Shown: piece after piece, positions 5,812 to 9,446 of the stretch
Layout: each line of letters opens with the position of its first letter
Numbering within the stretch: the stretch's first letter is position 1
From: Candidatus Cloacimonadota bacterium
Lineage (GTDB): Bacteria > Cloacimonadota > Cloacimonadia > JGIOTU-2
Length of the DNA: 9,446 nucleotides
NCBI GenBank assembly: GCA_021160355.1
Contig: JAGHCS010000170.1
Location: 1-9,446, forward strand
Reading direction: 5' to 3'
Program-made: the position numbers and the translations under genes
Notes under the pieces: model-generated
Databases searched by the model: none
Seen by the model: the letters and a program-made list of their open reading frames with translations, nothing else
What the model was told of the DNA's origin: nothing

Positions 5812-7638
5812 TTATTCCTGATCTAACTTATTCAACCTGTTCATCTCTCTTTTTCGTGCAGTTTCATCGAGTATTTTTTTTCGCATTCTGATATTTTTAG
5901 GAGTTACTTCCAGGAGTTCATCATCATTAATATATTCAAGCGCTTGCTCCAGGCTAAACTGTCGTGGTGGGACGAGTACGATCGCATCATCAGATCCGGC
6001 TGCACGTCCGTTTGAGAGCTTTTTGCCCTTCACGATATTCAAAACAAGATCGTTCTCACGGGAGTGTTCACCAATGATCATACCGGCATAAACTTCCACA
6101 CCCGGTCCAATAAATAATATACCTCGCGCCTGAAAGTTGAACAACGAATATCCTGTTGCTAAACCTTTATCCATAGCGATCAAAGCACCGCGGCTTTTTT
6201 TGTCCAGGTCACCTTTATAAAACTCATATTCATAAAAATTATGATTAATAATGCCTGTGCCGCGCGTAGTTGTGAGAAATTCATTCCTGAAGCCGATGAG
6301 ACCGCGAGCAGGAACTTTATATTCTAGGCGTGTATAACCGTCATTACCCGGCACCATATCGAGCATCTCACCTTTTCGTAATCCCAGCATCTCGATCACA
6401 GTTCCGACAAACTCGTCAGCAACATCAACAGTAACAAGTTCGATCGGTTCTGTACGTTTTCCCTCGAGTTCGCGATAAATCACTTTGGGTGTGGAAACCT
6501 GGAACTCAAAACCCTCGCGACGCATATTTTCAATCAGGATTGAAAGTTGAAGTTCTCCCCGTCCTTTTACAATGAATTCATCTCCGTTTTCCGTGCCTTC
6601 GACCTTGATGCTGACATTGGTTTGTAGCTCTTTCTGCAGTCGGTCCCAGATATTTCTGGAAGTGACATACTTACCTTCTTTTCCGGCCAAAGGAGAGTCA
6701 TTCACTCTGAATGTCATTGAGAGAGTAGGAGCATCGATCTCGATAATTGGAAGCGGTTGCGGATTTTCTTTGCACGCAGCTGTTTCTCCCACATCGACCC
6801 GTTCCATCCCTGCGAGTGAAACGATATCACCCGCAAATGCCTTTTTTATTTCTTTCTTTTTCAAGCCATCATAATGATAAATCTTTGTGATCCGATAAAG
6901 CAGTCTTTCTCCATCACGCTTGAGCAGCACAACCTCTTCACCCTGACTCACAGTCCCGTTTGTGATCTTTCCAGTTCCGATCTTCCCGAGATAATTATCA
7001 TATTCGATGGCTGATACAAGCATTTGAAATGGTTTGGATTCATCGCCTTCAGAATCTTTCACTCTGTGTATGATCGTTTCAAATAAAGGGATCAAGTCCT
7101 CATTTTCGTCTTCCAGCTCATACCTTGCATAGCCGTCTTTTCCTGATGCAAAAAGAACGGGGAAATCCAACTGGGAATCATTTGCATGAAGGTCGCAGAA
7201 AAGGTCGAATACCATTTCAAGAACCTCTGCAGGTCGCGCATTCGGTCTGTCTATTTTATTGATGATCACGATCGGATCAAGTCCGAGCTCAAGGGATTTC
7301 TTCAGTACATACTTTGTCTGAGGCATCGGACCTTCAAAAGCATCGACCAATAGAAGAACCGAGTCCACCATTTTCATAATGCGTTGGACTTCGCCGCCAA
7401 AATCCGCATGTCCAGGTGTATCAACAAAATTTATTTTGTAATCTTTATAGGTGAGGGAGGCATTTTTGGAAAATATGGTAATGCCCCGTTCCTTTTCAAG
7501 ATCGTTGCTGTCCATCACGCGGTCGGTAATGTTCTCGTTATCCCTGAAGGTGCCGGACTGCTTGAGAACTGCATCCACAAGAGTGGTTTTGCCATGATCA
7601 ACATGAGCAATAATAGCGATATTTTTAATTTTTTTCAT
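5812..7638 (-). CDS. typA: Ribosome-associated translational GTPase TypA/BipA
   Basis: TypA/BipA is an EF-G-like GTPase that binds ribosomes and supports 50S assembly and growth under cold or other stress in studied bacteria. It is complete at 608 residues, the usual length. In the G domain, G1 AHVDHGKT is at 11-18 and the switch region DSNDLEKERGIT at 43-54 is the TypA form. G3 DTPGH is at 73-77, G4 NKID at 127-130, and a G5-like ASGKDG at about 164-169. A beta-barrel domain II, an EF-G-like domain III (TLSMTFRVNDSPLAGKEGKY), domain V, and the TypA-specific C-terminal domain follow, ending in a basic tail (RMRKKILDETARKR). The ATG has no clear Shine-Dalgarno sequence (GAAAAATA precedes it). 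A loose TTGACT-17-TGATAA promoter-like pair lies upstream on the minus strand (7719-7691); its -35 half falls in the 20-bp direct repeat. It is convergent with the exporter gene and downstream of the AbiE pair on the same strand. Confidence 0.96.
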   Translation of the reverse strand: MKKIKNIAIIAHVDHGKTTLVDAVLKQSGTFRDNENITDRVMDSNDLEKERGITIFSKNASLTYKDYKINFVDTPGHADFGGEVQRIMKMVDSVLLLVDAFEGPMPQTKYVLKKSLELGLDPIVIINKIDRPNARPAEVLEMVFDLFCDLHANDSQLDFPVLFASGKDGYARYELEDENEDLIPLFETIIHRVKDSEGDESKPFQMLVSAIEYDNYLGKIGTGKITNGTVSQGEEVVLLKRDGERLLYRITKIYHYDGLKKKEIKKAFAGDIVSLAGMERVDVGETAACKENPQPLPIIEIDAPTLSMTFRVNDSPLAGKEGKYVTSRNIWDRLQKELQTNVSIKVEGTENGDEFIVKGRGELQLSILIENMRREGFEFQVSTPKVIYRELEGKRTEPIELVTVDVADEFVGTVIEMLGLRKGEMLDMVPGNDGYTRLEYKVPARGLIGFRNEFLTTTRGTGIINHNFYEYEFYKGDLDKKSRGALIAMDKGLATGYSLFNFQARGILFIGPGVEVYAGMIIGEHSRENDLVLNIVKGKKLSNGRAAGSDDAIVLVPPRQFSLEQALEYINDDELLEVTPKNIRMRKKILDETARKREMNRLNKLDQE

Positions 7639-7714
7639 TATTTTTCAACTTATGATTATTTCTTTTGGAGCAGGTCACAAAAAAGTAGCCTTATCAAAAT
7701 CCGGTGGTTATTGA

Positions 7715-7734
7715 GTCAATGTATTTGAGGGAAT
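7715..7734. repeat. 20-bp direct repeat, left copy
   Basis: GTCAATGTATTTGAGGGAAT is identical at 9321-9340. This copy lies between typA and the toxin gene, 77 bases upstream of the typA start. Both copies are followed by G-rich then A-rich sequence (7736-7755 and 9341-9362), so similarity may extend past the exact core. Confidence 0.85.
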
Positions 7735-7807
7735 TGGGGGGATAATGATAGAAAACGATTAGTACCAATAATATTGTGAAATAATAATTTCAGATAAAGA
7801 ACGACAT

Positions 7808-8662
7808 TTACTTCAGGACGTTTTCAACGAAATCTCTGATGGATACTACACAATCTTTAAAAGATAAAGCTATGTCTGATCCAATTCTCGTAATAAAAGC
7901 ATTCCACTGCATCTGATTAGTAGCATCATTAACAAATTCTTTGGTATAGATCACTGATCGACTTGAAAGATCAGTACTGCGATTTTTAAATGTAATTTTT
8001 ATTGCTTTTATTAGAATATCAGGATCAATTGTAAGATTGTTAACCATGAAATAAATATCATAGAAATCTTTCATTCTACTCGTTGCAAAATTTAATTTAA
8101 CGATTGTTTCATATTTTTCCGTAAAAACAGATTCGATACTATATGTCATTAACGTTGGAACAGAGAGATTTTTAAGAAGAACTGGAAAATCTTTCATTTC
8201 GGCATTTGGAATAATAATATCTCCAAATGCGATATCGAATTGCATCCGTCTTTTTGCATTTCCAAGGGTGGCAGTACAATAAATTCTTATGCCCTGATAA
8301 TCAGCATCCTCTTTAATCAATTCAGAATCCAGTGAATCAGCAGCGAATTTGACACCATCATTTTCTTCGATGCGTATAATATCACTGAACATGTTCACTA
8401 TACCGTCTGCAGAATTATCTATATTCGTACCTAAGAAGTCAATGTCCTTTGTGGGGCGCAAACGAGGCATTTCAAAGATAAGGTAGAGAAGTGCTCCCTT
8501 TAAAATAAAATTGTGCTTATATGGAGAAATTGAAAGTCGATAAAGAAATCTTTCCTGAAAGTATTGCAGTAAGATTGAATTGAAATCACGACCTGAATCT
8601 TTCGCGACTGCCAATAATCGTGCTCGGGCTGAAGCTGCAATATTCTTGATGTTTTTTCTCAT
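7808..8662 (-). CDS. abiEii: AbiEii-family nucleotidyltransferase toxin (type IV toxin-antitoxin)
   Basis: This is a DUF1814/AbiEii-AbiGii nucleotidyltransferase, the toxic partner of an AbiE-type pair. Characterised relatives use nucleotides (GTP in streptococcal AbiEii) or add nucleotides to tRNA 3' ends (mycobacterial MenT), and they give phage abortive infection or growth arrest. From the ATG at 8662 it is 284 residues. FILKGALLY (52-60) is the glycine motif, with Ala in place of the usual Gly or Ser, as I recall for one subfamily. RPTKDIDFLG (69-78) carries Asp73 and Asp75, the metal-binding DxD pair. MQFDIAFGD (140-148) carries a third acidic residue, Asp143. EKYETIVKL (182-190) and SRMKDFYDIYFM (195-206) are the C-terminal Lys/Asp motifs. 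All motifs are intact. The start overlaps the antitoxin stop (ATGA). An in-frame ATG at 8713 would add 17 unconserved-looking residues and lies inside the antitoxin gene, so I reject it. Confidence 0.88.
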   Translation of the reverse strand: MRKNIKNIAASARARLLAVAKDSGRDFNSILLQYFQERFLYRLSISPYKHNFILKGALLYLIFEMPRLRPTKDIDFLGTNIDNSADGIVNMFSDIIRIEENDGVKFAADSLDSELIKEDADYQGIRIYCTATLGNAKRRMQFDIAFGDIIIPNAEMKDFPVLLKNLSVPTLMTYSIESVFTEKYETIVKLNFATSRMKDFYDIYFMVNNLTIDPDILIKAIKITFKNRSTDLSSRSVIYTKEFVNDATNQMQWNAFITRIGSDIALSFKDCVVSIRDFVENVLK

Positions 8663-9261
8663 TCTACAACCATCGCTTTCAGGTATGGGAGCATTACTGT
8701 CTTTACCTGACATGTAATTGCATAATCTCTTAGTTTAGATAGATTTGCGTCTTTACGTTTGAGGTAATTTTTCAATCCCTCAAGAGCGAGATCCTCACCA
8801 AGCTTATTACGATAACGGAACATATCACAAATCGTTTTTTCTGCATTGTATATTTTAAATGTACCAGATTTTGTGATCTTTACTTCAATTCCAGGCTCAT
8901 AAAATCTTTTACGAAAATAGAAAACTTTTACCGGGGGAAAGTTAATATTATTCTGCTTATCTGAATTAGGCAGTGCAAGATATATCTCAGATGGATTGAT
9001 TGTTGAAAGTTGATGAAATTCCAATGCAGAAATGAGACAGATGACTCCCTTTTGCATTGACGTGCACACATCGATGAAACTTTGTGGAACATCACCTATA
9101 TTATACATGTTAGAAAGACGATAAAGACCTGGTTTGATCTTTTCGATTTTTCCCTGTTCAAGGATTTGCTTTATTTTTCGTGAATGAAAGCCGGCATGTT
9201 TAAGATCTTTCATTCGAGCGTAGCCCCTGTTCTTTTTAAAAAATCTAATGATGTCTTTCAT
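8659..9261 (-). CDS. abiEi: AbiEi-family antitoxin with N-terminal winged helix
   Basis: AbiEi antitoxins neutralise AbiEii-type toxins without a stable complex (type IV) and repress their own promoter by binding inverted repeats. This protein is 200 residues. Residues 1-50 fit the AbiEi N-terminal winged helix: a GYARMKDLKHAGFHSRKI helix pair, then the wing-like GKIEKIKPGLYRLS. A middle segment (VICLISALEFHQLST, then PSEIYLALPNSDK) matches the AbiEi pattern of a core 'ISALxxH' helix and a strand. The C-terminal part, with AEKTICDMFRYRNKLGEDLALEGLKNYL, matches the conserved 'EKTIxDxFR' region. The gene is translationally coupled to the toxin by ATGA. The ATG at 9261 has only a weak AGAGA nine bases upstream. 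A perfect palindrome and TATAAG box lie just ahead of the start, fitting autoregulation. Confidence 0.87.
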   Translation of the reverse strand: MKDIIRFFKKNRGYARMKDLKHAGFHSRKIKQILEQGKIEKIKPGLYRLSNMYNIGDVPQSFIDVCTSMQKGVICLISALEFHQLSTINPSEIYLALPNSDKQNNINFPPVKVFYFRKRFYEPGIEVKITKSGTFKIYNAEKTICDMFRYRNKLGEDLALEGLKNYLKRKDANLSKLRDYAITCQVKTVMLPYLKAMVVE

Positions 9262-9275
9262 GGTTCATATTCTCT

Positions 9276-9294
9276 GTCAATAGCTTATATTGAC
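9276..9294 (-). promoter_or_regulatory. Probable AbiEi operator: GTCAATA-TAAGC-TATTGAC
   Basis: A perfect 7-bp inverted repeat around a 5-base centre ends 14 bases before the antitoxin ATG. On the minus strand it contains TATAAG, five of six matches to a -10 box, so a bound repressor would cover the promoter. No good -35 box lies 17 bases further up. A half-site-like GTCAAT recurs at 9321-9326. AbiEi proteins are known to bind inverted repeats in their own promoters; the match here is by position and symmetry. Confidence 0.6.
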
Positions 9295-9320
9295 CGAAGA
9301 AACGAACCGCATTATTTTCT

Positions 9321-9340
9321 GTCAATGTATTTGAGGGAAT
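9321..9340. repeat. 20-bp direct repeat, right copy
   Basis: This is identical to 7715-7734. It lies 60 bases upstream of the antitoxin start, close to the 77-base distance of the left copy from typA. On the minus strand its end reads ATTGAC, and with the next base gives TTGACA, a consensus-like -35 word, though without a -10 at proper spacing. Confidence 0.85.
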
Positions 9341-9446
9341 GGGAGAGAATAAAGGGGGAAAATTGTAATGGATTTTTACTTTATGTGTAACAAAGTGGTC
9401 ACTAAAACGGAGATGAATAATAAATTCTGTGGGGAAGTATTTTCTC

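Larger units (their letters stand above)
7715..9340. mobile_element. Putative acquired AbiE module bounded by direct repeats
   Basis: The exact 20-bp repeat brackets only the AbiE pair and its flanks, leaving typA outside. Hand counts of four 60-base lines inside the toxin-antitoxin genes (8041, 8221, 8641, 8941) give 33% GC; three typA lines (6361, 6661, 7081) give 44%. There is no transposase or integrase in the window, so entry by another element or by recombination between short repeats is inference. A 20-bp target duplication would be long for common insertion sequences. Confidence 0.4.
9262..9446. other. Upstream region of the AbiE pair, to the window edge
   Basis: It contains the antitoxin operator/promoter (9276-9294) and the right direct repeat (9321-9340). 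Beyond 9341 there is AT-rich sequence in which I see no supported gene. Confidence 0.5.

Noticed and set aside
7384..7728. A 114-codon plus-strand open frame opposite the typA start
   Set aside because: It is antisense to the strongly conserved TypA G domain.
8663..8713. Upstream in-frame start for the AbiEii toxin
   Set aside because: It would add 17 residues lying wholly inside the antitoxin coding sequence; the ATGA junction at 8662-8659 is a typical coupled start.
9413..9445. Start of a plus-strand gene (ATG AAT AAT AAA ...) running off the right edge
   Set aside because: Only eleven codons are visible, and the GGAG touches the ATG with no spacing, so it cannot be supported.

Overview
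The window reads as chromosomal DNA of a bacterium with moderate GC (roughly 40-45% in the core genes by eye). TypA/BipA and an MsbA-type exporter are bacterial in character, and long intergenic stretches are filled with short dispersed palindromic repeats. I remember such repeats from uncultured FCB-group or Cloacimonadota-like genomes, but that taxonomic guess is weak. The striking mismatch is a gatE-gatD pair at the left edge. GatDE is the Glu-tRNA(Gln) amidotransferase generally described as archaeal, while most bacteria use GatCAB.

Layout. Positions 2-2874 hold the 3' part of gatE and a complete gatD, joined by an ATGA overlap. Positions 2875-3248 are a non-coding, repeat-bearing gap. 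Positions 3249-4967 encode a complete half-size ABC exporter. Positions 4968-5811 are an 844-bp convergent intergenic region with no credible gene but at least six different repeat or hairpin units. These include two diverged copies of a 58-60-nt hairpin element and a MITE-like segment with ACACACC/GGTGTGT ends. On the minus strand, typA occupies 7638-5812. Upstream of it lies an AbiE-type (type IV) toxin-antitoxin pair, also on the minus strand: antitoxin 9261-8659 and toxin 8662-7808, joined by another ATGA overlap.

How the genes work together. GatD releases ammonia from glutamine or asparagine, and GatE uses it to turn Glu-tRNA(Gln) into Gln-tRNA(Gln). TypA is a ribosome-associated GTPase, so two of the loci concern translation. 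The AbiE pair looks like a small acquired module. It is more AT-rich than typA (33% GC over four hand-counted 60-base lines, against 44% over three typA lines). It is bracketed by an exact 20-bp direct repeat (7715-7734 and 9321-9340). The antitoxin is preceded by a perfect 7-5-7 palindrome over a TATAAG box, a likely self-repression operator. No clearly new multi-gene system is visible. The best leads are GatDE in a bacterial context, the repeat-bracketed AbiE module, and the paired hairpin elements.
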